Below are positions 7,652 to 15,485 of a stretch of DNA of 64,000 nucleotides, one piece after another; position 1 is the stretch's first letter, and every line of letters starts with the position of its first letter. The stretch covers positions 1 to 64,000 of the forward strand of contig JAQTQX010000020.1 in NCBI GenBank assembly GCA_028712075.1. Direction: 5' to 3'. Position numbers and translations under genes: made by a program. The stretch comes from Desulfuromonadaceae bacterium (GTDB taxonomy: Bacteria > Desulfobacterota > Desulfuromonadia > Geobacterales > Pseudopelobacteraceae). A model generated the notes under the pieces. It did not search any database. It was not told the origin of the DNA and saw nothing but the letters and a program-made list of their open reading frames with translations.

Positions 7652-8893
7652 TCAACTCAGCAAATGCACAAACAATCCACTCCGCAGTTTCGGTTCGAAC
7701 CAGGTTGATTTGGGGGGCATGATCTGATCCTGATCGGCCAGTTCGATCAATTCCCGGATTGATGTCGGATGAAGGGCAAAAGCTATTGCGTATTCGCCGG
7801 AATCAACCAGTTTGACCAATTCGTCATTACCTCGGATGCCGCCGACAAAATGGATTCTCTGGTTGGTGCGTGGGTTGTCAATGCCGAGCAGTGGCGCGAG
7901 AAGCGTATTTTGCAGGATTGATACATCAAGCCGGCTGACGGTATCATTCTCATTGACGATTTCCGGGCGGGCCTGAAGCGTATACCAGTAGCCGTCAAGG
8001 TACATGCCGAAGTGGTGACGATCAGCCGGAATGACCGGGAGAGGGGAGGGGAGAATAGCGAAACTTTTCTCTGCCTGAGCCATGAATTCCTGAACGCTGT
8101 GACCATTCAGATCTTTCACGGCACGGTTATAGGGCATGATGTTAAGTTGACTCTCCGGAAAAATGACGGTCAGAAAGGAATTGTACTCTTCGCTGCCGGT
8201 GTGGTTTGGATTGCTGTCGCGCCTCAGTTCCCGCACCCGCCCGGCGGCGGCACTGCGGTGGTGTCCATCAGCAACATACAGTCTTGGAATTGCCGCAAAA
8301 AGGGTGATCAAACGATCAATCTGACTCTGGTCGGCAATGATCCACGCGGTGTGGCCAACGCCGTCATCAGACACGAAGTCATACTCCGGTACACGGCTTG
8401 TTACTGCTTCAATAATCGTTTCCACCTCTGCACAAGTACGGGAAAGATAGAAGACCGGTTCATCATTAGCATCCAGGTAATCAATATGTTTGACCCGGTC
8501 TTCTTCCTTGTCTGCCCGGGTATGTTCATGTTTTTTGATAACACCCGACTGGTAGTCATCAACGCTGGCACAGACGACCAGACCGGTTTGGCTGATGGAG
8601 CCCATCCGCTGGCGATAGACATAGAAACAGTCGTGGCTATCCTGAATCAGAGTCCCATGATTTATGAAATCTTTAAGGTTCCGCTTGCCCCGCTCGTACA
8701 CCGATTCATCGTGTGGATCAAGCTCTCGCGGCAGGTCAATTTCAGGACGGGATATATGCAGGAAACTGAGAGGATTTCCGGCTGCCATGGAGCAGGCTTC
8801 TGCAACATTCATAACGTCGTAGGGGAGGGCGGAAACCTTCTCAGCAAGATTTTTGGGAGGGCGAACTGCCCGGAACGGTTTAATTGTTGCCAT
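7652..8893 (-). CDS. DUF1015 family protein
   Basis: 413 aa. It opens MATIKPFRAVRPPKNLAEKV, the usual DUF1015 N-terminus, and contains SALPYDVMN, KKHEHTRADKEEDR, YVADGHHRSAA and PYNRAVKDL, all recognised in the family. Some relatives have been described as putative kinases or serine-metabolism proteins, but no activity is certain. GGAG precedes the ATG. It lies 22 bp downstream of the NlpC/P60 gene and may be co-transcribed with it. Confidence 0.85.
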   Translation of the reverse strand: MATIKPFRAVRPPKNLAEKVSALPYDVMNVAEACSMAAGNPLSFLHISRPEIDLPRELDPHDESVYERGKRNLKDFINHGTLIQDSHDCFYVYRQRMGSISQTGLVVCASVDDYQSGVIKKHEHTRADKEEDRVKHIDYLDANDEPVFYLSRTCAEVETIIEAVTSRVPEYDFVSDDGVGHTAWIIADQSQIDRLITLFAAIPRLYVADGHHRSAAAGRVRELRRDSNPNHTGSEEYNSFLTVIFPESQLNIMPYNRAVKDLNGHSVQEFMAQAEKSFAILPSPLPVIPADRHHFGMYLDGYWYTLQARPEIVNENDTVSRLDVSILQNTLLAPLLGIDNPRTNQRIHFVGGIRGNDELVKLVDSGEYAIAFALHPTSIRELIELADQDQIMPPKSTWFEPKLRSGLFVHLLS

Positions 8894-8915
8894 AGGTACT
8901 TATTCTCCGTAACAC

Positions 8916-9743
8916 TTAAAAATAGCGTCTTGCGCCAACAAAACGCTTCTCAAAGTAACTTTCAGTAACAGAAGTAACGCGTATATCTTCTCCCTGTCGC
9001 GGAGCATGTACAAACTTGCCTTCACCGACATAAATGCCGACATGGTTAATGTTATCGGCTGATGAACCAAAAAAGACAAGATCGCCGTCTTGCAGATCAT
9101 CCTTCACTACAGCATCACCGGCTTTGAATTGATCACGTGACGTCCGGGGAATACTGAGGCCGCACAGATTATAAACTGCCCGTACAAAGCCGCTGCAATC
9201 CATGCCGTCGACAACATTGTTACCTCCCCAGCGATAAGGGATACCGACAAAACGTTCAGCAGTGCGCGCAGCAATAGATCCCATGTCACTGTTGCTCTTT
9301 GTGGGTTGCGCTGCCGGTATTACCGGTTTATCATCCGGAACCACCGGCTGAATGACCTTACTCTGCTTGCGAAGCTCCGTCGGAGGCAATTTCTTGTATC
9401 CCGGCGTTTTCCTGTCGCTAAAAACCATTTCATTTGGTGGGGCAATATAATAGCTGCCAATCAAACCTTCCTTTACCAATTTTTTTGCAGCGGTGCGCGC
9501 TTTTTCCTTGCTTTGAAAATCGCCAAAGCGCACCGCATATACGCCATTGTCCTTGCGAAAATAGAATGCGTCAATCCCTTTGGCCTGAAGTACCGTCGTA
9601 AAGCGCTCCGCATTTTTTATATCGGCAAACGCACCCATCTGGATAGTATAGCCAAGCCGACTGATACCGAATGATTTTGCGGCATGAACAGCAGCTGTGC
9701 AACCGTTGAGTAATAATAGTATCAGTAAGATGCGAAATAACAT
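8916..9743 (-). CDS. SPOR-NlpC/P60 cell-wall hydrolase, probable lipoprotein
   Basis: 275 aa. A short hydrophobic leader ends LLLNGC, a plausible but not perfect lipobox (C15). Residues about 30-100 form a SPOR domain (YTIQMGAFADIKNAERF...), which binds septal peptidoglycan lacking stem peptides. After a Pro-rich linker, residues about 155-275 are NlpC/P60 with catalytic C183 (MDCSGFVR), H234 (NHVGIYVG) and H246 (FVHAPR). The likely role is cleaving peptide cross-links in peptidoglycan at the division site. Confidence 0.9.
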   Translation of the reverse strand: MLFRILLILLLLNGCTAAVHAAKSFGISRLGYTIQMGAFADIKNAERFTTVLQAKGIDAFYFRKDNGVYAVRFGDFQSKEKARTAAKKLVKEGLIGSYYIAPPNEMVFSDRKTPGYKKLPPTELRKQSKVIQPVVPDDKPVIPAAQPTKSNSDMGSIAARTAERFVGIPYRWGGNNVVDGMDCSGFVRAVYNLCGLSIPRTSRDQFKAGDAVVKDDLQDGDLVFFGSSADNINHVGIYVGEGKFVHAPRQGEDIRVTSVTESYFEKRFVGARRYF

Positions 9744-9847
9744 GAATGACCACTAAGGTGTATAAGAATGGGGTTACTCTGCGTCAGATACTAGCCGTTA
9801 TCTGGACGGCGGTAAAGCAGAAATTTCCAGTAGAGTGACCTGCAGCA

Positions 9848-9877
9848 TTGACAGTTACCCTGCTTTTAGTGTACTTA
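9848..9877 (+). promoter_or_regulatory. Candidate promoter of tRNA-Thr
   Basis: TTGACA at 9848-9853 and TACTTA at 9872-9877 with an 18-bp spacer, 36 bp before the tRNA. Confidence 0.45.
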
Positions 9878-9913
9878 GTCGTGCGCGTATGAGGTTTTCA
9901 GATCGGTATCATT

Positions 9914-9989
9914 GCCATTTTAGCTCAGTTGGTAGAGCACATCACTCGTAATGATGAGGTCGTCGGTTCGATTCCGACAAATGGCTCCA
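9914..9989 (+). tRNA. tRNA-Thr (anticodon CGT)
   Basis: A complete cloverleaf can be drawn: acceptor GCCATTT/AAATGGC, D arm, anticodon loop CTCGTAA giving CGT, T arm GTCGG-TTCGATT-CCGAC, and encoded CCA. It decodes ACG. A copy of its 3' 30 nt recurs at 11966, so it appears to be an integration target. Confidence 0.95.
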
Positions 9990-10022
9990 ATAAACAGTCC
10001 GGAGACGTCCGGTGAAGTAATT

Positions 10023-10050
10023 AAGCCCCTTGAAAATAGGGGCTTTTTTA
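10023..10050 (+). terminator. Terminator after tRNA-Thr
   Basis: AAGCCCC-ttgaaaata-GGGGCTT followed by a T run, 34 bp downstream of the tRNA. Confidence 0.85.
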
Positions 10051-10098
10051 TTGCCTGATGTCTTTGTAGTCCATTCTGGAATGGCAATATCCATGAGT

Positions 10099-10120
10099 TG
10101 TGACGGTATGTGTGACGGTA
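10099..10120 (+). repeat. Tandem decamer, 12-bp period (arm-site-like)
   Basis: TGTGACGGTA occurs twice, 12 bp apart, about 115 bp inside the tRNA-Thr junction. Closely spaced short direct repeats beside a tRNA attachment site resemble arm-type binding sites of tyrosine recombinases. A different decamer pair with the same 12-bp period follows the second tRNA copy at 12063. Confidence 0.45.
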
Positions 10121-10225
10121 TAATTCTGCTGTCTAAAGGTGGATACCGCCAAAAAGGAGAAGCGTTATTGCTTGTGATTGCCAGCAAACATGAAAAAAGT
10201 GCAGCGGTAAACTGCCCAAAAAACT

Positions 10226-10459
10226 TCAATAAGATTCCTCTTTAAAACAGCGACGATCATCCCTTATCTGCATCATGGCTCGAGTAAAACCGTGGCTATG
10301 GAGCAGACAATCGTCAAGACGATAAATACTTTTCCAGGTTAATCCGCATCGAACGCATGAGCACGCTTGGATTATCTCACCTTTGCCGACAGATATGTGG
10401 CCTATATTGAGATTTTTTATCTGGCATTTTTTTTTGATGATCGGATACCTGCGTTTCAT
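10226..10459 (-). CDS. 77-aa hypothetical protein with CxC-x2-C
   Basis: Begins MKRRYPIIKKKCQIKNLNIG and contains ACSCVRCGLTWKSI (about residues 32-45), which could bind zinc. The N-terminus is strongly basic, suiting nucleic-acid binding. AAGGA lies about seven bases before the ATG. It is divergent from the 54-aa/HU/transporter operon within the tRNA-flanked segment. The family is not recognised and the reading frame is only moderately supported. Confidence 0.4.
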   Translation of the reverse strand: MKRRYPIIKKKCQIKNLNIGHISVGKGEIIQACSCVRCGLTWKSIYRLDDCLLHSHGFTRAMMQIRDDRRCFKEESY

Positions 10460-10546
10460 AGTGGATCCTTTTCAAATTTATTCCATGGACTGTAATGGAT
10501 TGATTATGTTAGATAATCTGTCCCGATTCCCTGGAGGTTGTAACAA

Positions 10547-10711
10547 ATGACGCTAATAGAAGAAGATTTGATTTCGGCTCTGAAAGAATTACAGGAAGCA
10601 TCATTATCATTAGCCATGATATCAGGTAAACTGCCCTCTGCCAGTGACCTGGTGGAGCGGGCTATTGAATGGTCGAAACAAGTGATTACACTTACGGAGA
10701 ATGACGCATGA
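10547..10711 (+). CDS. 54-aa protein coupled to an HU/IHF-like gene
   Basis: Starts MTLIEEDLISALKELQEASL and ends KQVITLTENDA. GGAGG lies eight bases before the ATG. The stop overlaps the start of the next gene in an ATGA, a strong sign of real translation and coupling. It is predicted to be an acidic, two-helix protein with no known motif. It could modulate or bind the HU-like protein encoded next, but that rests only on gene order. Confidence 0.6.
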   Translation: MTLIEEDLISALKELQEASLSLAMISGKLPSASDLVERAIEWSKQVITLTENDA

Positions 10712-10995
10712 CGAGATCTGATCTGATTGAACTGCTGGCGGAACGTAAGAATGTTCCCGTAACAGTTGCTGATACCATTGTCCTGGAAATTTTTGACAGT
10801 ATTGCTGACACCCTTATTGCCGGTGACAGAATCGAAATAAGAGGTTTCGGCAGCTTTGAGATTCGGGAATATGCTGAGCGTACCGGCAGGAATCCCAAGT
10901 CCGGTAGCGAAGTAACCGTCACCGCTAAAAAGCGACCATTCTTCAAAGTTGGTAAGGAGCTTAAAGAGCGAATACTTAACAGCGGAGCGTTATGA
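10708..10995 (+). CDS. HU/IHF-family DNA-binding protein
   Basis: 95 aa. It carries the family core EIRGFGSFEIREYAERTGRN, the DNA-bending arm with NPKSG, and KKRPFFKVGKELKERI. The arm and the TRSDLIELLAERKNV start are closer to IHF-beta than to HU. It starts inside the stop of the 54-aa gene and its own stop overlaps the transporter start (4 bp each), so the three genes form one tight operon. Two other HU-type genes (35283, 60588) are in the window. Confidence 0.85.
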   Translation: MTRSDLIELLAERKNVPVTVADTIVLEIFDSIADTLIAGDRIEIRGFGSFEIREYAERTGRNPKSGSEVTVTAKKRPFFKVGKELKERILNSGAL

Positions 10996-11870
10996 GCGAA
11001 TCAGCACGCGGGACGTTCTATGCCATGCTGGCGGTTTTCATGTTTGCCACACTTGGAACCGGCTTCAAAGTGGCGGTCACCCGAATGAACAGCTATTCTG
11101 TCGTTGTCTGGATAGGCGTCTGGGCAACTGCGGCACTCTTTAGCTTTGTGGTCAGAGAGCAGAATGTGGGAAAAGTTGTATCTGAACTCCGGCAACGACC
11201 ACTGTTTTTCCCATTAGCCGGTGCAATCGGGTTGGGCGTCCAACAGATTCTTTGCCTAATGACATACGATTACATACCGGCCAGCCAGGCTATCATCTTA
11301 CATTATACGTACCCATTGATGATGCTACCGTTATCGTGGTTGCTTTTTCGGGAAAAATCAGGGTGGAAGTCTATTTTATGCGTATTCCTTGGTTTTTGCG
11401 GTGTTGCAATACTGGTATCAGCGGGGAGCGGATTCGGGAGTGTACGGTTGTCTATCGGAGTTGCGATTGCGCTTGGCACTGCTATCAGCTTTGCCCTCTT
11501 CTGTGTCCTGATCAAACATGCTGACTTCAGTGTGATACCCGGCATGTTCTTGCTCAACCTATTCGGTCTGCTGTTTCTGTTATGCCTTTTACCACTGTAC
11601 CCCATGCAGTGGGCGCTGCCATGGACAGATATGCTGCTTATGGCGTATCTTGGGACACTCCCAACCGCAGTTGCTTTTATTCTTTGGAACAAGGCATTGC
11701 GGATGATTCCTACCGGTCGCTCGTCAAACTGTGCACTGCTTGTGCCGATTCTCTCCCTTGTTATTATCGCAACCGTACTGAAAGAACGTATCATGCCGCT
11801 ACAGGCAGTTGGCTCAGCAATTGTATTACTATCGGTCTTTCTCAATGTTCGGTCGTCTGGACGAGTGTAA
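10992..11870 (+). CDS. EamA/DMT-family transporter
   Basis: 292 aa with about ten hydrophobic helices and the EamA two-repeat layout; PASQAIILHYTYPLMM in the first half and GTLPTAVAFILWNKAL in the second are typical. It is a probable inner-membrane exporter of a small metabolite or amino acid, substrate unknown. It is the last gene of the 54-aa/HU operon and the last intact gene before the tRNA 3'-end copy at 11966. Confidence 0.85.
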   Translation: MSESARGTFYAMLAVFMFATLGTGFKVAVTRMNSYSVVVWIGVWATAALFSFVVREQNVGKVVSELRQRPLFFPLAGAIGLGVQQILCLMTYDYIPASQAIILHYTYPLMMLPLSWLLFREKSGWKSILCVFLGFCGVAILVSAGSGFGSVRLSIGVAIALGTAISFALFCVLIKHADFSVIPGMFLLNLFGLLFLLCLLPLYPMQWALPWTDMLLMAYLGTLPTAVAFILWNKALRMIPTGRSSNCALLVPILSLVIIATVLKERIMPLQAVGSAIVLLSVFLNVRSSGRV

Positions 11871-11965
11871 ATGTTTGATAGTGGTGCGGAACAAGCCTTG
11901 CTGTTCTCAAGGTGGATCGTTTTATTACTCCAATAGCGGGGTAATCCTCCCAATTGTAGCCTATA

Positions 11966-12000
11966 ATGAGGTCGTCGGTTCGATTCCGACAAATGCTCCA
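11966..12000 (+). repeat. tRNA-Thr 3'-end copy, probable att site
   Basis: 30 nt (11966-11995) are identical to 9954-9983 of tRNA-Thr, covering the end of the anticodon stem through the T arm to the acceptor. CTCCA follows where the tRNA has GCTCCA, a one-base loss. No 5' tRNA half is present, so this is not a gene. It marks the distal end of a 2.0-kb segment inserted at the tRNA, or the junction of two tandem insertions. Confidence 0.75.
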
Positions 12001-12018
12001 AAAATCACTGTAACCTAC

Positions 12019-12084
12019 TAGAAAATAGCATGTTTTTTTGACTTTCTAGGCATTTTGCTGACTGGTACAGTTTTTGGTACAGTT
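12019..12084 (+). repeat. Inverted repeat and tandem decamer next to the att copy
   Basis: CTAGAAA and TTTCTAG bracket about 16 bp near 12019-12049. TGGTACAGTT then occurs at 12063-12072 and 12075-12084, again with a 12-bp period. The layout (att copy, then paired decamers) mirrors that beside the intact tRNA, with a different decamer. The rest of the gap to 12213 shows no gene. Confidence 0.4.
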
Positions 12085-12213
12085 ACGGAGGCCGGTGTTT
12101 TTTTTGTGGTTATGTATTTTGTCGGCTCGTTTTTTCGCTTTTTCATATTTAGCCTTTTCTTGGGGGCACAACGGCTATGGAAATAACCCGCCTGTTTCTT
12201 TGGGTAGTCGTTA

Positions 12214-13242
12214 TCAGACTATCTGCTCGCGGATGATGTGAAAGACGTCATCGAGACGATCAGGATGGGTCCGCATCAGCTCGCTGAGTCGGGCTTCAAC
12301 AACACTATGCGTTTTCACATCCTGCAAATCATCAAGTTTCTGGTAGAAACCGAGGCGACGACCTAATGTGAAGTTATGTTGCTCATTTTCCGGAAGGGCG
12401 AGGTAGCGATCCATGATAGCCAGAAGTTTTGTTTTGTCATCCGGGAATTGGCCACGGGCCTCAAGGAGGAGATCGACCGCATGATGATTGACGTAAGAAC
12501 TGGTGATTCCGTCCAGTGAGGCGATCAACAGTCGCTGCTCTTCGATGAGGTTTTTCTCGCTCTGGAGCAGCCAGGTACCTTCCAGCATCTGCTTTTTCAG
12601 GTCGGAACCTTCCTTGACCCCGATGGTCAGAACCCGGATGAAATGCGGGTTGATGGCATTCAAGACGCGGGCGGTTTCAATTGCGTGTTCCCTCCAGAGT
12701 TCTCGTCCCCCAAGCCCGAGGATGATGAATTCAGAAATCTGCATTCCACATTCCTTGGCAGTAAGTCCCGAGCGGATGATGTCAGCAGCGATGGCCCCTT
12801 TGTTTACCTTCTTCAGAACGGTGTCGGATCCTGATTCCATGCCGCAATAGAGCTTGTTCAGACCCGCTTCACAGATCTGCCGGATTTCTTCGGGAGATCT
12901 CCGGATCAAGGTCTGGGCCCGACCGTAACTGCTGATCCGTTCGAGAGTTGGAAAATACCGCTTAAGGCATTCCAGAATTTCTATGAGGTCTCCGGTTTTC
13001 ATGATAAAGCTGTCCCCGTCCTGGAGAAAGCATGATGTGAAGACGCGGGTCCCGTAATAGTCGGCGGCCGCCGCTATATCCCGCTTGATTTCATCGCTGG
13101 AGCGCATGGAAAAGGGCATGTCATGATAATTGACGCAAAATGCGCAGCGGTTCCATGGACACCCCCGGGTGGTACGAATGAGCAAGCTGTCGCGCTCATC
13201 CACAGGTCTGATCGGTCCCGTCTCGAATGGAGGTTGATTCAT
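12214..13242 (-). CDS. Radical SAM protein (C-x4-C-x2-C type)
   Basis: 342 aa from the ATG at 13242, which overlaps the stop of the flavin reductase gene (ATGA) and has AAAGGA upstream; the frame extends further without support. The cluster motif is TRGCPWNRCAFC, spaced C-x4-C-x2-C, not the classic C-x3-C-x2-C. Later come YCGMESGSDTVLKKVNKG and FIILGLGGR, as in Elp3/coproporphyrinogen-oxidase-like radical SAM folds. The reaction is unknown. A protein of similar layout is at 44314-45198. Confidence 0.8.
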   Translation of the reverse strand: MNQPPFETGPIRPVDERDSLLIRTTRGCPWNRCAFCVNYHDMPFSMRSSDEIKRDIAAAADYYGTRVFTSCFLQDGDSFIMKTGDLIEILECLKRYFPTLERISSYGRAQTLIRRSPEEIRQICEAGLNKLYCGMESGSDTVLKKVNKGAIAADIIRSGLTAKECGMQISEFIILGLGGRELWREHAIETARVLNAINPHFIRVLTIGVKEGSDLKKQMLEGTWLLQSEKNLIEEQRLLIASLDGITSSYVNHHAVDLLLEARGQFPDDKTKLLAIMDRYLALPENEQHNFTLGRRLGFYQKLDDLQDVKTHSVVEARLSELMRTHPDRLDDVFHIIREQIV

Positions 13243-13814
13243 TTTTTGTCCTTTCCGCGATATTGCTTGCCGACGTTCCAGCACTTTCCCACCGCCTGCC
13301 CAAGGGACCAGTACTGCATACTGTTCATATCGAACAGCAGCGGTTTGACCTTTGCCATATCGACATTGCCGTCAGTAAGAACGGCCTCATCAGCGTACGT
13401 TGCCACTACCTCACCAATGAACACCTCATGGGTCTTCAGCTCATATATATCGACAAGCCTGCATTCCATTGAGAGCGGACAATTCCGGATAATTGGTGCG
13501 GTCTTTATTGCTCCGTAGAAAGTCTCGAACACGTCGGACTTGTCGGTGTTGCCACCCGAAACCATGCCAACGTAATCCATCTCTACCATCTGGTCCTGTG
13601 ACAAAATATTTACACTGAAGGTTTTTTGTTCCCGGATGCCGATGTTGGTATAATGCCCCTTGTACATGCTGAGTGAAATGAGATGAGGGGCCCCGGCGTT
13701 CAGAATGCCGACATGTGCAACATTCAAGAAGTTTGCCTTCCCGTTTACGAGCGCACCCACGATTGTCACCGGCGTGGGATAGAGCACGTTTTGGTTCCCG
13801 ATCATTATTTTCAT
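13239..13814 (-). CDS. Flavin reductase-like (flavoredoxin) FMN-binding protein
   Basis: 191 aa. It matches the flavin-reductase-like/flavoredoxin layout: TPVTIVGALVNGKANFLNVA at the start, an FMN-phosphate region around GIREQKTFSVNI, and THEVFIGEVVATYADE in the second half. It probably binds FMN and passes electrons in an anaerobic redox chain. It is translationally coupled to the radical SAM gene, so it could supply electrons to that enzyme; this is inference. Confidence 0.8.
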   Translation of the reverse strand: MKIMIGNQNVLYPTPVTIVGALVNGKANFLNVAHVGILNAGAPHLISLSMYKGHYTNIGIREQKTFSVNILSQDQMVEMDYVGMVSGGNTDKSDVFETFYGAIKTAPIIRNCPLSMECRLVDIYELKTHEVFIGEVVATYADEAVLTDGNVDMAKVKPLLFDMNSMQYWSLGQAVGKCWNVGKQYRGKDKK

Positions 13815-13840
13815 AAACTCTCCATTTATTCTGCGTCTAT

Positions 13841-13979
13841 CTAATCGTTATGTAGTCTTTGGTCATGATTTTCAAGACTTTCCAGCCATTCTTTGACCAC
13901 AGGCCGGACCTTGGGGCTGCCAACCGCATCCATGTGCATGACGCCGGGTAGCAATTCAACTTTTTCCTTTGTAAGTTGA
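13841..13979 (-). pseudogene. C-terminal stub of an alpha/beta hydrolase
   Basis: The minus strand reads QLTKEKVELLPGVMHMDAVG then SPKVRPVVKEWLESLENHDQ and stops at 13841-13843. GVMHMDAV with a following amphipathic helix resembles the region around the catalytic His of esterases. No start or nucleophile motif is present; the frame meets an inverted-repeat element at 13982, which probably replaced the rest of the gene. Confidence 0.5.
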
Positions 13980-13981
13980 GA

Positions 13982-14056
13982 AAACTGTGGACACTTCCCA
14001 GTTTTTTGCCACTATAGCAATTTTATGTTGAGAAATACGGGAAGTGTCTCTAGTTT
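13982..14056. repeat. 75-bp inverted-repeat element
   Basis: AAACTgtgGACACTTCCC (13982-13999) and GGGAAGTGTCtctAGTTT (14039-14056) match in 15 of 18 positions around a 39-bp centre. It lies exactly between the truncated hydrolase and the DUF2235 gene. It could be a MITE-like element or the joined ends of a lost insertion sequence; it also forms a long hairpin that may end DUF2235 transcription. Confidence 0.5.
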
Positions 14057-14084
14057 ACCCCGGTTCCGCTATTACCGGAAAAGC

Positions 14085-15017
14085 TTATGCCGCGTAGTTC
14101 GTGTTTTTAGGTAAGTTGGTTGGTTTGTAGTCAGCCACCTTTTGCAGCCTTTCCCGGGTGGAGATGTGCACCTTTTCTGAATCGCTGATCTGGCGCGCGC
14201 TGGTGCCGAAGGCCTTCCAGATGCCGTCGAAGGAATCGTGAAGGGTACCGGAAGTGTAGTCCTTGTTCAGTGCGTTTACGGCGCTGACCTTGAACCGCAA
14301 GCCGTGTTCATAGGCACGGTCGATCATCCACCGCAAGGCAAGATCCGACTGCCGGCAATCGGTGTAGCCGCCTCCCACATCAGAGTGCACGCCGGAAAAC
14401 CATATCTGGTTGACGCGGTCCTCCGCATTCCATTTGAGCACCGGGAAGAACTTGCGTTTCTCGTCGATGGCCATGGCGTGATACCCTTTGACAACGCTGG
14501 ATGAAAGGGCCAGATCGTTGAAATCCTCATCGGTGGTGGTTTTCACCGTGTCCCAAACACCGAGCATTTCCACCGGGATATCGAAGAGCCTGCCTTCCTC
14601 TTTTAATTTTTCGGAGCTGATGGAATCACGCCGCAAATAGATCTGCCAGGCCAGATCAACGTCAGCAGCCTTTACCGGCACGCCGCAGCGGGAAATGAGT
14701 CCTGCCAACCGTCGCGCGGCATAGGCGCCTCTGCTGAAGCCGAAGATAAAAACCTTGTTGTCTTCTCTCTGCCAGTCTTTGTCCGCAAAGCGCCGCCACA
14801 AAAAGCGATAGGCACCTAGAATCTGCCGGTCCAATCCCTTGCCGTAGATGCCGCCGGGCAGCGCCTCCCAGTACGCGGTGCCGACCCCCTCTTCATAGTG
14901 GGCAACCTGGTTTTTCGCGGCGCAGGATTCTAATAACTTTGCAACGTTGGTGATGGTAGAGTCAGTGTCATTCCAGGTGCCGTCGCAGCCAATGATTAAA
15001 TTCCGGGTTTGAGCCAT
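14085..15017 (-). CDS. DUF2235 alpha/beta hydrolase (Tle1-like)
   Basis: 310 aa. The DUF2235 start NLIIGCDGTWNDTDS, the nucleophile elbow IFGFSRGAYAARRLAG (G-F-S-R-G, about residue 95) and WFSGVHSDVGGGY (His/Asp region) are visible. This family includes type VI phospholipase effectors of the Tle1 group and uncharacterised relatives. No type VI genes or signal peptide are present. AAGGAGG precedes the ATG. A lipoprotein gene lies 24 bp upstream, the arrangement seen when a periplasmic lipoprotein protects against a Tle1-type lipase. Confidence 0.8.
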   Translation of the reverse strand: MAQTRNLIIGCDGTWNDTDSTITNVAKLLESCAAKNQVAHYEEGVGTAYWEALPGGIYGKGLDRQILGAYRFLWRRFADKDWQREDNKVFIFGFSRGAYAARRLAGLISRCGVPVKAADVDLAWQIYLRRDSISSEKLKEEGRLFDIPVEMLGVWDTVKTTTDEDFNDLALSSSVVKGYHAMAIDEKRKFFPVLKWNAEDRVNQIWFSGVHSDVGGGYTDCRQSDLALRWMIDRAYEHGLRFKVSAVNALNKDYTSGTLHDSFDGIWKAFGTSARQISDSEKVHISTRERLQKVADYKPTNLPKNTNYAA

Positions 15018-15041
15018 GTTCGCACCTCCTTAATAGCTGTT

Positions 15042-15383
15042 TTACTGGGCAGGCTTGTATAACTCCTCTTCCTCCTCCTGTGCCGGGGTGCTATCACACC
15101 ACCATTCGGCGGTCTGGGGCACATAGAGGCCTAAGGAAACGATAGACACCAGCGAATAGAGCGCGTTGGTATGAACGCGCACCCTGTAGAGGCCCTGGCC
15201 GTTTTCGCACTTTTCAACCGGAGGTTCCGACCATACGAAGTCGTAATAGGAACCATGAACGGTATGGGTGCCATGCTCCGATTTCGGCGTTTTCTGGCCA
15301 TCTCCTTCGATGGTCATGGTTGCACAACTGGAAATGTTTCCGAGCAGGAAGCAACCTAAGACTACCCAAAAATATCGCTTCAT
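15042..15383 (-). CDS. Lipoprotein, possible partner of the DUF2235 protein
   Basis: 113 aa. Signal sequence MKRYFWVVLGCFLLGNISSC with a Cys at about position 20 as probable lipidation site. The C-terminal part YSLVSIVSLGLYVPQTAEWW resembles, by eye, the TLGIYTP...YC end of the phage lambda Bor lipoprotein. The tail is acidic. It precedes and is probably co-transcribed with the DUF2235 gene. Roles as an immunity protein or Bor-like surface protein are both possible. Confidence 0.55.
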   Translation of the reverse strand: MKRYFWVVLGCFLLGNISSCATMTIEGDGQKTPKSEHGTHTVHGSYYDFVWSEPPVEKCENGQGLYRVRVHTNALYSLVSIVSLGLYVPQTAEWWCDSTPAQEEEEELYKPAQ

Positions 15384-15485
15384 ATGATCCTCCCTGTTCT
15401 CCTTCGTTATTATTTAAAACGCCTCTGCGTTAACCAATAATTGACACGTGAAATGAGATACAAACGATGTGGGAAATCACCGGCC

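Noticed and set aside
8012-8968. 318-codon plus-strand frame
   Set aside because: Antisense to the DUF1015 gene, which has clear family motifs.
9942-10229. 95-codon minus-strand frame ending LSESNRRPHHYE
   Set aside because: It is the reverse complement of tRNA-Thr; this translated tRNA motif is a known annotation artefact.
10030-10245. 71-codon plus-strand frame
   Set aside because: It begins inside the tRNA-Thr terminator and has no ribosome site.
11303-12001. 232-codon minus-strand frame beginning MEHLSESNRRPHY
   Set aside because: It starts in the tRNA-Thr fragment and runs antisense to the DMT transporter.
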